Origin: Arthrobacter sp. MA-N2
Lineage (GTDB): Bacteria; Actinomycetota; Actinomycetes; Actinomycetales; Micrococcaceae
DNA length: 64,000 bases
Direction: 5' to 3'
NCBI RefSeq assembly: GCF_000517125.1
Contig: NZ_KI912155.1
Span: forward strand, 311,707-375,706
Under the pieces are notes generated by a model. It had not been told where the DNA came from. It made no database searches and saw only the letters and a program-made list of their open reading frames with translations. Position numbers and translations under genes: made by a program. Below, one piece after another: positions 45,072 to 53,198 of this stretch (its first letter is position 1; each line of letters starts with the position of its first letter).

Positions 45072-45935
45072 ATGACAGAAACTGTTTGGGCGCCGGACGG
45101 CAGCAATTTGGTGGTGCACGCGGACAACGCGGATTTCCTCCCGACGCTGCCGGACGGCGCCTTCACACTGATCTACGTGGACCCGCCCTTCAACACAGGC
45201 CGGGTCCAGCGGCGCCAGGAAACCCGCATGGTCCGCAACACCGACGGCGACGGCGACCGCGTCGGCTTCAAGGGGCGGTCCTATGACACCATCAAAGGCG
45301 CCCTGCACAGCTACGACGACGCCTTCAGCGACTACTGGTCCTTCCTGGAACCACGGCTCCTGGAAGCCTGGCGCCTGCTCGCCGACGACGGCACCTTGTA
45401 CCTGCACCTGGACTACCGTGAGGTGCATTACGCCAAGGTGATGCTGGACTCGATCTTCGGCCGGGAGTGTTTCCTGAACGAGATCATCTGGGCTTACGAC
45501 TACGGCGCCCGTGCCAAGAACCGTTGGCCCACCAAGCACGACAACATCCTCGTGTACGTCAAAAACCCCGCCGGATACCACTTCGACAACGCCGAGGTGG
45601 ACCGCGAGCCGTATATGGCGCCCGGCCTGGTGACGCCGGCCAAACGGGAACTGGGAAAGCTTCCCACGGACGTGTGGTGGCACACCATCGTTTCGCCTAC
45701 GGGCAGGGAAAAGACGGGCTATCCCACGCAAAAGCCGGAAGGACTTGTCCGCCGGATCGTGACGGCATCGAGCCGGCCAGGCGACTGGTGCCTGGACTTC
45801 TTTGCCGGTTCCGGCACGCTTGGTTCGGTCGCGGCGAAATTGGGGCGCAGGTTCGTGTGCGTGGACCAAAACGCGCCGGCTATCGATGTGATGCGCAAGC
45901 GTCTGGACGGCAAGGCCGTCTTCTCCCCCAACTAG
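45072..45935 (+). CDS. Orphan site-specific DNA methyltransferase (beta-type N6-adenine/N4-cytosine)
   Basis: This 287-residue protein has motif IV DPPF (37-40) in the N-terminal half and the SAM-binding motif I DFFAGSGTLGSVAAKLGR near the C-terminus, the beta-class order. In between are YDYGARAKNRWPTKHDNILVY and GYPTQKPEGLVRRIV. No restriction endonuclease is nearby, so it is probably a solitary regulatory or housekeeping methyltransferase. It starts 8 bases after the DEAD-box stop and is likely cotranscribed. The recognition site cannot be read from sequence. Confidence 0.9.
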   Translation: MTETVWAPDGSNLVVHADNADFLPTLPDGAFTLIYVDPPFNTGRVQRRQETRMVRNTDGDGDRVGFKGRSYDTIKGALHSYDDAFSDYWSFLEPRLLEAWRLLADDGTLYLHLDYREVHYAKVMLDSIFGRECFLNEIIWAYDYGARAKNRWPTKHDNILVYVKNPAGYHFDNAEVDREPYMAPGLVTPAKRELGKLPTDVWWHTIVSPTGREKTGYPTQKPEGLVRRIVTASSRPGDWCLDFFAGSGTLGSVAAKLGRRFVCVDQNAPAIDVMRKRLDGKAVFSPN

Positions 45936-45937
45936 TC

Positions 45938-46043
45938 CCCACCGCCACCCTCGCCTCGCAGGCTCGGCCAGGGAACCCTGGCGGCGTGGGCCCACCGCCA
46001 CCCTCGCCTCGCAGGCTCGGCCAGGGAACCCTGGCGGCGTGGG
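45938..46043. repeat. Two perfect tandem copies of a 53-base unit
   Basis: The 53-base unit (45938-45990 and 45991-46043) starts CCCACCGCCACCCTCGCC and ends CCTGGCGGCGTGGG. Each copy contains the inverted repeat GCCAGGG-AA-CCCTGGC, and the copy junction creates GTGGGCCCAC. It follows the methyltransferase stop in a convergent gap. It looks like a REP/intergenic palindromic element. Confidence 0.9.
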
Positions 46044-46048
46044 CCCAC

Positions 46049-46090
46049 GCATTTGTTGTCGCTCTGAGGACTGAGAACGACAACAAATGC
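46049..46090. terminator. Long hairpin after the repeat pair (possible terminator or REP arm)
   Basis: GCATTTGTTGTCG (46049-46061) and CGACAACAAATGC (46078-46090) pair perfectly over a 16-base loop that itself has CTC/GAG complementarity. It directly abuts the palindrome GCGTGGGCCCACGC (46036-46049). The flanking genes converge, so it may terminate both, although no T-run follows. Confidence 0.6.
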
Positions 46091-46110
46091 CAGTCAGTCG
46101 GGCCGGAAGG

Positions 46111-46956
46111 TTAGCGGACTACGGTGCTTCCCGTGCCCAGTTCCTCGATGCGGGCCAGGACCTCCGGGGACGTCAGGTTCTCCCCGAGCAAATTCGGTTT
46201 GCCCGTTCCGTGGTAGTCGGACGAACCCGTCATGAACAACCCGTGCTCGGCGGCCATGCGGCGCAGGAACACGCGGCCTTCTTCAGGATTGTCGCGGTGT
46301 TCGACTTCCAGCCCTTGGAGGCCGGCGTCGATCATTTCCCTGTATGTCCGTTCCCCGACCACCCGGCCGCGGGCCGAGGCCACAGGGTGCGCGAAGACCG
46401 GGACGCCGCCGGCCGCCCGGACGAGTTCGACGGCGACCGCCGGGTCAGGTGCATAGTGCTGCACGAAGTAGCGGGAGTGGGAGGTCAGAATCGCGGTGAA
46501 AGCCTCGGACCGGTCTGCCACCGCGCCGGCAGCCACAAGGGCATCGGCGATGTGCGGGCGGCCCACGGTCGCACCGGGAGCCACATGGTGGATCACGTCG
46601 TCCCAGCTCAAGGGGTAATCCTCGGCCAGGAGCGTGACCATGCGTTTCGCCCGTGTGAGCCTCGCATCCTTCGCCTTGGTAATTTCTTCGAGCAAGCCGG
46701 GGTGCCCGGGATCATGAAGGTAGCTCAACAAATGGACGCTGATCCCCTCCCGCGTCCGGCAGGAAATCTCCATGCCCGGCACGAAAGCAATGCCGTACTC
46801 AAGGGCGGCGGTAGACGCCCCGCCCCAACCGTCAGTGGAGTCGTGGTCGGTCAGGGCCACCACATCCAGACCCGCGGCAGAAGCCGAAGCGATCACTCCA
46901 GCGGGAGCCTCGGTCCCGTCGGAAACATTGGAGTGCGCATGCAGGTCGATCTTCAC
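46111..46956 (-). CDS. PHP-domain phosphoesterase
   Basis: This 281-residue PHP protein resembles the nucleoside 3',5'-bisphosphate phosphatase/RNase AM (TrpH/YciV) group. Metal ligands are visible: DLHAHSNVSDG (residues 4-14), LTDHDSTDGW, PGMEISCRT, FAHPVASARG and SSDYHG. Function is likely removal of phosphates from nucleotides or short RNA. The GTG start at 46956 has TAGGCT six bases upstream, a leaderless-type promoter. It converges on the methyltransferase across the repeat cluster and is divergent from pepP. Confidence 0.9.
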   Translation of the reverse strand: MKIDLHAHSNVSDGTEAPAGVIASASAAGLDVVALTDHDSTDGWGGASTAALEYGIAFVPGMEISCRTREGISVHLLSYLHDPGHPGLLEEITKAKDARLTRAKRMVTLLAEDYPLSWDDVIHHVAPGATVGRPHIADALVAAGAVADRSEAFTAILTSHSRYFVQHYAPDPAVAVELVRAAGGVPVFAHPVASARGRVVGERTYREMIDAGLQGLEVEHRDNPEEGRVFLRRMAAEHGLFMTGSSDYHGTGKPNLLGENLTSPEVLARIEELGTGSTVVR

Positions 46957-46962
46957 TTTCCC

Positions 46963-46968
46963 AGCCTA
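46963..46968 (-). promoter_or_regulatory. Predicted -10 (TAGGCT) before the PHP gene
   Basis: TAGGCT on the minus strand ends six bases before the GTG at 46956. Confidence 0.45.
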
Positions 46969-47034
46969 TTTGATCAGGGACCGCTTGGACCGTTGCGACG
47001 TTGGCCTAGCGCAGGGCTTTGATGGGACGATGGG

Positions 47035-48621
47035 ATGGTGAAAGATGCAGAAAACACCCAAAACGGTGAAAACACAGCCTCCCAGCCGCTGGAGGAACGC
47101 GTCAACAACCGTTCCCAGCGGCCCACATCCGATGCCTTCAAGGCGTTCATGGCCAGCAATTGGGCGCCCGCGCCGCAGGTAACCCCTGCGCGCGACACCG
47201 TTGCAGACCATGCTGCCACGCGTCGTCGGGCCATTTCCGACAAATTTGCCGGTTTGCGCCTCGTCGTGCCTGCGGGTCCGCTCAAGGTCCGCTCGAACGA
47301 TTGCGACTACCGTTTCCGCCCCCACTCCGGCTTCGCCCACCTCACGGGCTTGGGCCTGGACCACGAGCCCGATGCCGTGCTGGTCCTGGAACCCGTCGAG
47401 GAGGGAACCGGCGACGACGGCGGCAACCACCGTGCGACGCTCTACTTCCGTCCGTTGGCCGGCCGCGACACCGAACAGTTCTACGCCGACTCGCGTTCCG
47501 GTGAGTTCTGGATCGGAGCGCGTCCGACGCTCGCTGAATTCGAAGCGCGCCTTGGCCTCAGGACAGCGCATATCGACGAACTCGAGATGGCCATCACCAA
47601 GAATGTCGGTGCCCCGGAAATCGGCGGCATCGCCATCCGTCTGGTCCGCAAAGTTGACGAAAACATTGATGCACTCGTGGACACCGCCCGCTACAACACA
47701 GCCAAGGATCCGGACAACCTGGATCTCGGAGAACTCGATGCCCTGGACGAACTGCTGAGCGAGGCCCTCTCCGAATTGCGCTTGCTCAAGGACGCCTGGG
47801 AGATCGAGCAAATGAAGGTCGCCGTTGCCGCGACGGTGGAGGGCTTCGGCGACGTGGTCCGCGCCTTGCCCCGGGCGATGACCCACCACCGCGGTGAACG
47901 CGTCATCGAAGGCGCTTTCTTCGCGCGCGCCCGTGAGGAAGGGAACGAGCTCGGCTACGACACCATCGCGGCCGCGGGAAACAACGCCACCGTGCTGCAC
48001 TGGACCCGGAACACGGGCAAGGTCAACGCCGGCGAACTGCTACTGCTGGACGCCGGAGTGGAGGCGGATTCGCTCTACACAGCAGACGTCACGCGGACCA
48101 TTCCAGCCAACGGGAAATTCTCAGACGTCCAGCGCAAGGTCTATGAAGCGGTCCTTGACGCGGCCGACGCGGGATTTGCCGCAGCCCAGCCGGGAGTGAA
48201 GTTCCGCGACATCCATACCGCGGCCACCACAGTCCTTGCCGAGCGCCTCGCCGAGTGGGGCCTGCTGCCCGTCTCCGTGGAGGAAGCCATCAGCAGCGAG
48301 GGCCAGCAGCACCGCCGCTGGATGCCCCACGGTACCAGCCACCACCTTGGCTTGGACGTCCACGACTGTGCCCAGGCCAAACGTGACCTCTACCTGGACG
48401 GAGTGCTCACCGCGGGCATGGTCTTCACCATCGAACCGGGGCTCTACTTCAAGAACGAGGACCTCGCCATTCCCGAGGAGTACCGCGGAATCGGTGTCCG
48501 GATCGAGGACGACATCCTGATGACTGTTGACGGTCCCGTCAACCTCAGCGCGGCCCTCCCCCGCAAGGCCGACGATGTCGAGTCCTGGATGGCGGGCATC
48601 TACCAGGATGCTGAATCCTAG
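47035..48621 (+). CDS. pepP: Xaa-Pro aminopeptidase (aminopeptidase P)
   Basis: This 528-residue M24 metallopeptidase removes N-terminal residues before proline. The pita-bread domain shows LLLDAGVEADSLYTADVTRT (metal aspartates), GTSHHLGLDVHD (histidine), FTIEPGLYF and VRIEDDILMT (glutamates). The first 50 residues are a polar extension before the creatinase-type N domain. No strong Shine-Dalgarno is visible before ATG 47035. It ends in a strong terminator and is divergent from the PHP gene. Confidence 0.95.
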   Translation: MVKDAENTQNGENTASQPLEERVNNRSQRPTSDAFKAFMASNWAPAPQVTPARDTVADHAATRRRAISDKFAGLRLVVPAGPLKVRSNDCDYRFRPHSGFAHLTGLGLDHEPDAVLVLEPVEEGTGDDGGNHRATLYFRPLAGRDTEQFYADSRSGEFWIGARPTLAEFEARLGLRTAHIDELEMAITKNVGAPEIGGIAIRLVRKVDENIDALVDTARYNTAKDPDNLDLGELDALDELLSEALSELRLLKDAWEIEQMKVAVAATVEGFGDVVRALPRAMTHHRGERVIEGAFFARAREEGNELGYDTIAAAGNNATVLHWTRNTGKVNAGELLLLDAGVEADSLYTADVTRTIPANGKFSDVQRKVYEAVLDAADAGFAAAQPGVKFRDIHTAATTVLAERLAEWGLLPVSVEEAISSEGQQHRRWMPHGTSHHLGLDVHDCAQAKRDLYLDGVLTAGMVFTIEPGLYFKNEDLAIPEEYRGIGVRIEDDILMTVDGPVNLSAALPRKADDVESWMAGIYQDAES

Positions 48622-48640
48622 CCACTGAAGCAGAACGCGG

Positions 48641-48682
48641 GAGGCGGGCTACCGGATACTGATCCGGTAGCCCGCCTCTTTT
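48641..48682 (+). terminator. Intrinsic terminator after pepP
   Basis: A perfect 17-base stem (GAGGCGGGCTACCGGAT at 48641-48657 with its complement at 48662-48678), loop ACTG, then TTTT. It is the clearest intrinsic terminator in the window and may also serve the convergent stress-protein gene. Confidence 0.93.
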
Positions 48683-48764
48683 GCTTGCGCCGTCCTAGTA
48701 GTGGTGGCGGGCAGCGATCTCGCCGGACTGCCCAAGCGGCGTGATGGCTGGGCGATGCTTGCGG

Positions 48765-49595
48765 CTAGTCCTTGGCGGTGTCCTCGCCGTTGGCGCCTTG
48801 CTCGCTGTTTCCGCCGTCGTTCACCCGCACACCGTACTGTGGCCTGCCGTCCGGAAGGTCCGGGTAGCGGACAGCGGCTGTCGGCCGCGCTGCCTCGACT
48901 GGGGCATCCGGAACCGGACGGGCTGCCTCGCCGGCCGTTCCCTGCCCGGTCTCGGGGCTGCGCTGGCCATAGGGGTCCTGCCAGGACGCCGGTCGTTCCG
49001 GACCCGGGCGCTTCGAATTACCTGGCTGGACCGGCGGGTTCTGGTGGTCCAGCGGAGGGTATGCCTGCGGAGGCCGTCCAAACGCTGCCTCGGAGGGATT
49101 CATCGGCAGTTGGTGAAGGAGACGGCGGGCTTCCTGTGATGCTTCCAACGCGACAATGACGTCATAGTTGGTCGCTACGACCTGACTGGTGGAGGTGAAG
49201 TCCCGCTTCCCGCGCTGTGCGGCGTAGGTGACGATCCCAAAAAGCATGAAGAAGGCCGCACCCATGAGTACCGAGGTAACAATCGAGAACGGTCCCCCAG
49301 CCGGGGTGAAGAACGAAAGCATGACCCCGACGAAGAGGCCGAACCACATACCGCTCAGGGCACCCGACAACGCGACACGCGGGTAGCTGAGCCGTCCTGT
49401 GACCCGCTCCACCATTTTGAGGTCGTTTCCCACAATGGAGACATGTTGGACCGGGAACTGCTGGTCGGCCAGATAATCCACCGCCTTCTGGGCATCAAGA
49501 TAGGAGGTGTAGGAGCCAACAGTGTCGCCCTTGGGGACGCTGCGGGATTCCTCCGTGGCCTTGGGGGCACCGAAAATGTTCGCCATATCCCCCAT
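48765..49595 (-). CDS. General stress protein family membrane protein (GSP17M-like)
   Basis: Residues 1-75 carry the general-stress YflT/GSP17M-like domain (VGSYTSYLDAQKAVDYLADQ, FPVQHVSIVGNDLKMVERV). Two membrane segments follow (GALSGMWFGLFVGVMLSFF and IVTSVLMGAAFFMLFGIVTY). The last 110 residues are Pro/Gly/Gln-rich and disordered. AGGA precedes ATG 49595; ATG 49586 (MANIFGAP) is also possible. It is divergent from the MgtE-N/CBS gene and converges on pepP. Its role is unknown. Confidence 0.85.
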   Translation of the reverse strand: MGDMANIFGAPKATEESRSVPKGDTVGSYTSYLDAQKAVDYLADQQFPVQHVSIVGNDLKMVERVTGRLSYPRVALSGALSGMWFGLFVGVMLSFFTPAGGPFSIVTSVLMGAAFFMLFGIVTYAAQRGKRDFTSTSQVVATNYDVIVALEASQEARRLLHQLPMNPSEAAFGRPPQAYPPLDHQNPPVQPGNSKRPGPERPASWQDPYGQRSPETGQGTAGEAARPVPDAPVEAARPTAAVRYPDLPDGRPQYGVRVNDGGNSEQGANGEDTAKD

Positions 49596-49651
49596 TCTGT
49601 CCTATACACATGTGAACCGGCTGAAATTCAGCTAAAGGAGAGCAGACTCGG

Positions 49652-49657
49652 TAGCCT
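49652..49657 (+). promoter_or_regulatory. Predicted -10 (TAGCCT) before the MgtE-N/CBS gene
   Basis: TAGCCT ends six bases before the GTG at 49664. Confidence 0.45.
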
Positions 49658-49663
49658 GTAAGG

Positions 49664-50947
49664 GTGAGCAGAAATCCTTCACGCATCTTTGTTGCGCGCT
49701 TGCTCGGCCTCGACGTCTTCGACCCCTTGGGCGATCGCCTGGGCCGGCTGCGTGATGTCGTGGTGCTCTCGCGCGGCTTGCGCGGAGCCCCGCACGCTGT
49801 GGGTATCGTGGTGGAAGTTCCGGGCAAGAAGCGGGTCTTCGTCCCCATGACCCGGCTGACGTCCATGGACCAGAGCCAGATCATCTGCACCGGGTTGGTC
49901 AATCTGCGCCGATTCCAGCAACGCGGCGCCGAGCAACTCGTGGTGGGCGAACTCTTTGACCGCAAGGTGACACTCAAGGACGGCAGCGGCGACGCCATCA
50001 TCGAAGACATCGCCATGGACCAGCAGCGCAACGGCGACTGGCTGGTCTCCAAGCTCTTCGTTCGCCGTGGCACATCCACCTCAAGGCTAAGGGGGCTGCG
50101 TCGGGGCCACACGCTGCTGGTGGACTGGGCGGACACGCTACAAGGCTCCGATAACGATCCACAGGGTGCCAGCCATTTCGTGGCCACGCACGAGGACCTC
50201 AAGCCTGCAGACTTCGCCGATGCGCTGCAGGAAATGTCAGACAAGCGCAGGATCGAGGTGGCCAGTGAGCTCCAGGATGAACGGCTGGCCGACGTGCTCC
50301 AGGAATTGCCGGAAGAGGACCAGGTAACACTGCTGTCCGCGCTGGACAATGAACGTGCCGCAGACGTGCTGGAAGAAATGGACCCGGACGACGCCGCGGA
50401 CCTGCTGGCTGATTTGCCCTCCGCAAAAGCGGAGGAACTGCTGCTCTTGATGGAGCCCGACGAGGCCGACGACGTCCGTAGGCTCCTGCAGTATGACGAA
50501 GACACAGCCGGCGGTCTGATGACCCCTGTCCCGGTCATCCTTCCCCCGGAAGCTACGGTCGCTGAAGCGCTGGCTCATGTTCGCAGCGAGGAACTCTCCC
50601 CTGCCCTGGCTTCGGCCATCTTTATTTGCCGCCCACCCTTGGAGACCCCCACAGGGCGTTTCCTCGGCGTCGTGCATATCCAGCAGCTGCTCCGGAGCGC
50701 ACCGCCGGAGCAGCTGGGCAGCATCGTGGACAAGAACCTCGAACCGGTTTCGGATCACGCAAGCGTCAGCGAGGTCAGCCACACCATGGCCTCTTACAAC
50801 CTCAATTCCCTCCCGGTAGTCAACAGCGCCGGCCGCTTGGTGGGGGCGGTGACTGTTGATGACCTCTTGGACCGTTTGCTCCCGGACGACTGGAGAACCC
50901 ACGAAGATGGAGCCCCGATCAGGAAACTAGGAGGTCGAATTGGCTGA
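49664..50947 (+). CDS. MgtE N-domain and CBS-pair protein without transporter domain
   Basis: This 427-residue protein has a PRC-barrel-like N-terminal half (FVARLLGLDVFDPLGDRLGR, VGELFDRKVTLKDG), then the acidic MgtE_N superhelix (LQELPEEDQVTLLSALDNER, LEEMDPDDAADLLADLP), then two CBS domains (GGLMTPVPVILPPEATVAEA and LPVVNSAGRLVGAVTVDDLL). The membrane part of the MgtE magnesium transporter is absent, so it is probably a cytoplasmic Mg/nucleotide sensor. It overlaps the following DUF1003 gene by eight bases, so the two proteins likely work together. Confidence 0.9.
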   Translation: MSRNPSRIFVARLLGLDVFDPLGDRLGRLRDVVVLSRGLRGAPHAVGIVVEVPGKKRVFVPMTRLTSMDQSQIICTGLVNLRRFQQRGAEQLVVGELFDRKVTLKDGSGDAIIEDIAMDQQRNGDWLVSKLFVRRGTSTSRLRGLRRGHTLLVDWADTLQGSDNDPQGASHFVATHEDLKPADFADALQEMSDKRRIEVASELQDERLADVLQELPEEDQVTLLSALDNERAADVLEEMDPDDAADLLADLPSAKAEELLLLMEPDEADDVRRLLQYDEDTAGGLMTPVPVILPPEATVAEALAHVRSEELSPALASAIFICRPPLETPTGRFLGVVHIQQLLRSAPPEQLGSIVDKNLEPVSDHASVSEVSHTMASYNLNSLPVVNSAGRLVGAVTVDDLLDRLLPDDWRTHEDGAPIRKLGGRIG

Positions 50948-51641
50948 GAAGCACACCACCGGCGGGCTGGACACCCCGCTCGAGCTGCGTTCCCGCATGC
51001 TGCCGAATTTCAGCAGCGATCCCGATGCGTTCGGCCGCTTCGCCGAGCGCTTTGCCCGCTACATGGGCACGGCCAACTTCCTGTTCTACATGACGATCTT
51101 CGTCATTGTCTGGATCGCGTTCAATGTGGTCGGCCTGTTCGGTCTCCAGTGGGATCCCTACCCGTTCATCCTCCTCAATCTCTTCTTCTCCACGCAGGCC
51201 TCCTACGCAGCCCCCCTCATCCTGTTGGCCCAGAACCGCCAGGACGACCGGGACCGTGTGACCATCGAGCAAGACCGCGCCCGCGACGAGCGTAACCTTG
51301 CGGACACGGAGTACCTGACCCGCGAGGTGGCGGCACTTCGCATCGTCCTGCGCGAGGTGGCCACCAGGGACTACGTGCGGGCCGAACTCCGCTCGCTGCT
51401 GTCGGATTTGCTCGAAGCGCAGGAGGAGATGGGCACAAACAAGGCCAATGGCTCGAACGATGGCGACAAAGACAAAGCCAAAGACAAAGTAAAGGACAAG
51501 CGCGACAAACAGCGCAATCCCCGGACACAGCAAATCCCGAAAGTCCACCCCGCCCATTCAAGTGCCACACAGCCCGAATCCGGGCTCTCCGCGGTCGGCA
51601 CCTCGCCGAACCCAGGTTCCCCCACCCAGCCTGAAAGCTGA
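50940..51641 (+). CDS. DUF1003 membrane protein
   Basis: This 233-residue DUF1003 protein has two membrane segments (FLFYMTIFVIVWIAFNVVG and FILLNLFFSTQASYAAPLIL), then the conserved ILLAQNRQDDRDR and a coiled region with REVATRDYVRAELRSLL. The C-terminal 70 residues are Lys/Asp then Pro/Ser-rich and disordered. The TTG start has AGGAGG five bases upstream inside the end of the MgtE-N/CBS gene. The strict coupling suggests DUF1003 is the membrane partner of that protein. The family function is unknown. Confidence 0.9.
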   Translation: MAEKHTTGGLDTPLELRSRMLPNFSSDPDAFGRFAERFARYMGTANFLFYMTIFVIVWIAFNVVGLFGLQWDPYPFILLNLFFSTQASYAAPLILLAQNRQDDRDRVTIEQDRARDERNLADTEYLTREVAALRIVLREVATRDYVRAELRSLLSDLLEAQEEMGTNKANGSNDGDKDKAKDKVKDKRDKQRNPRTQQIPKVHPAHSSATQPESGLSAVGTSPNPGSPTQPES

Positions 51642-51652
51642 AGATCCTCCAC

Positions 51653-52780
51653 ATGAGCACACCATCCGTCGAGGCCCTCAACGCTGCCTTGGCAACCGTC
51701 ATCGACCCCGAGCTTCGCCGTCCCATCACTGAGTTGGGGATGCTGGAGGCGGTGGAAGCCAACTCGGACGGAACTGTCCGGGTGGCGGTGCTGTTGACCA
51801 TCGCCGGCTGCCCCTTGCGGGAGACAATCACGGCTGACGCCACGGCTGCCCTGGCGCGGGTGCCGGGCGTGACGGGCGTCGAGGTCGAGCTCAAAGTCAT
51901 GACGCAGGTTCAACGCGATGCCCTCAAGGAACGGTTGCGCGGCGCCGGCGGCCAGCGCGGAATCCCTTTCAACGAACCGGGCTCCCTGACGAAGGTGTTC
52001 GCGGTGGCCAGCGGCAAGGGTGGTGTGGGAAAGTCCTCGGTGACCGTCAACTTGGCGTGTGCCCTTGCGGCCCAGGGGCTGCGCGTAGGAATCGTCGACG
52101 CCGATGTCCATGGCTTCTCCGTCCCGGCTCTCATGGGAATCACGCAGCAGCCCACCCGCGTTGACGACATGATCCTCCCGCCGGTGGCCTACGGCGTAAA
52201 AGTGATCTCTGTCGGAATGTTTGTTTCGGGGAACAAGGCGGTGGCTTGGCGTGGCCCCATGTTGCACCGGGCACTGGAACAGTTCCTGACCGATGTCTAT
52301 TTCGGTGACCTCGATGTCCTGTTTTTGGATCTTCCGCCCGGCACCGGCGACATCGCCATCTCGGTGGCGCAGTTGCTTCCCAACGCCGAAATCCTGGTGG
52401 TGACCACCCCGCAGGCAGCCGCAGCGGATGTCGCCGAGAGGGCCGGCACCATCGCAACGCAGACGGGCCAGAAACTTGCCGGCGTCGTGGAAAACATGTC
52501 CTTCCTGGACATGCCCGACGGCGGCAGGATGGAATTGTTCGGCAGTGGCGGCGGGCTGGTGCTGACTGAGCGGCTGAGCGCCGCCGTCGGAGCCGAGGTG
52601 CCGCTGTTGGGGCAAATCCCCTTGGACATCCGTTTGCGCGAAGGCGGCGACGCGGGGCGCCCGGTGGTGTTGACGGCTCCTGAGACGGCCGCAGCGCAGG
52701 CCCTTCAGAGCATCGCGGGCAAGCTCAACGCCAAGCCCCGCGGGTTGGCCCGAATGTCGCTCGGGATCCAGCCGAAGTAA
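51653..52780 (+). CDS. mrp: Mrp/ApbC-family ATPase, iron-sulfur carrier type
   Basis: This 375-residue protein has an N-terminal MIP18/DUF59 domain (residues 1-90, VIDPELRRPITELGML) and a deviant Walker A P-loop GKGGVGKSSVTVNLACALA, the MinD/Mrp type, with DADVHGFSVPALMG. Family members assemble and transfer iron-sulfur clusters. The C-terminal CxxC used by NBP35/ApbC to hold a cluster is absent (ENMSFLDMPDGGRMELFG), as in other actinobacterial Mrp proteins. It lies 11 bases after the DUF1003 gene and converges on tatB with a 3-base gap. Confidence 0.93.
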   Translation: MSTPSVEALNAALATVIDPELRRPITELGMLEAVEANSDGTVRVAVLLTIAGCPLRETITADATAALARVPGVTGVEVELKVMTQVQRDALKERLRGAGGQRGIPFNEPGSLTKVFAVASGKGGVGKSSVTVNLACALAAQGLRVGIVDADVHGFSVPALMGITQQPTRVDDMILPPVAYGVKVISVGMFVSGNKAVAWRGPMLHRALEQFLTDVYFGDLDVLFLDLPPGTGDIAISVAQLLPNAEILVVTTPQAAAADVAERAGTIATQTGQKLAGVVENMSFLDMPDGGRMELFGSGGGLVLTERLSAAVGAEVPLLGQIPLDIRLREGGDAGRPVVLTAPETAAAQALQSIAGKLNAKPRGLARMSLGIQPK

Positions 52781-52783
52781 TCC

Positions 52784-53167
52784 CTAGGTGGCCTCGGAAT
52801 CGAAGGGCGCCTTTTCACCGGCGGAGAGCCGTTCAACAACCCGCTCGGGAGCTTTCGGCGCGATATCCACGGCTACTGCAGCAACGGGCGCACCTTCGCT
52901 GACAGGCTTCGTGTCATCGTCGAGCAGCGCTTCCTTGATGATGCGGCGGGGATCATATTGACGAGGGTCATATTTCTTCCAGTCGACTTCATCGATGTCG
53001 ATGCCGACTTCTTCCTTGATCTGTTCACGGGCTCCGGACGCCATGCGCCGCAGTTCCTTGACCAGATTCGCCAGCTTCCGGGTGTATTCAGGCAAGCGAC
53101 TGGGACCGATCACGATTACGCCGATGATCAGCAGGATCAGAAACTCCGGGCCATTGATTCCAAACAC
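52784..53167 (-). CDS. tatB: Sec-independent protein translocase subunit TatB
   Basis: TatB works with TatC to bind twin-arginine signal peptides. The 127-residue protein begins VFGINGPEFLILLIIGVIV, one membrane helix, then GPSRLPEYTRKLANLVKELR, the amphipathic helix, then an acidic tail (EEVGIDIDEVDWKKYDPRQY). I start at GTG 53167 rather than the frame's earlier positions because the preceding residues have no Tat character. It follows the sigE-rseA pair, a conserved actinobacterial order. Confidence 0.93.
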   Translation of the reverse strand: MFGINGPEFLILLIIGVIVIGPSRLPEYTRKLANLVKELRRMASGAREQIKEEVGIDIDEVDWKKYDPRQYDPRRIIKEALLDDDTKPVSEGAPVAAVAVDIAPKAPERVVERLSAGEKAPFDSEAT

Positions 53168-53198
53168 GTATCGAAGATTACCTTGTCCGCTAGTCCGC

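Noticed and set aside
45069..46052. A 327-codon minus frame over the methyltransferase and tandem repeat
   Set aside because: Its first 30 residues are just the translated 53-base repeats and the rest is antisense to the methyltransferase.
45938..46090. Possible small CRISPR array
   Set aside because: The two 53-base units are directly adjacent with no spacers, and no cas genes are near.
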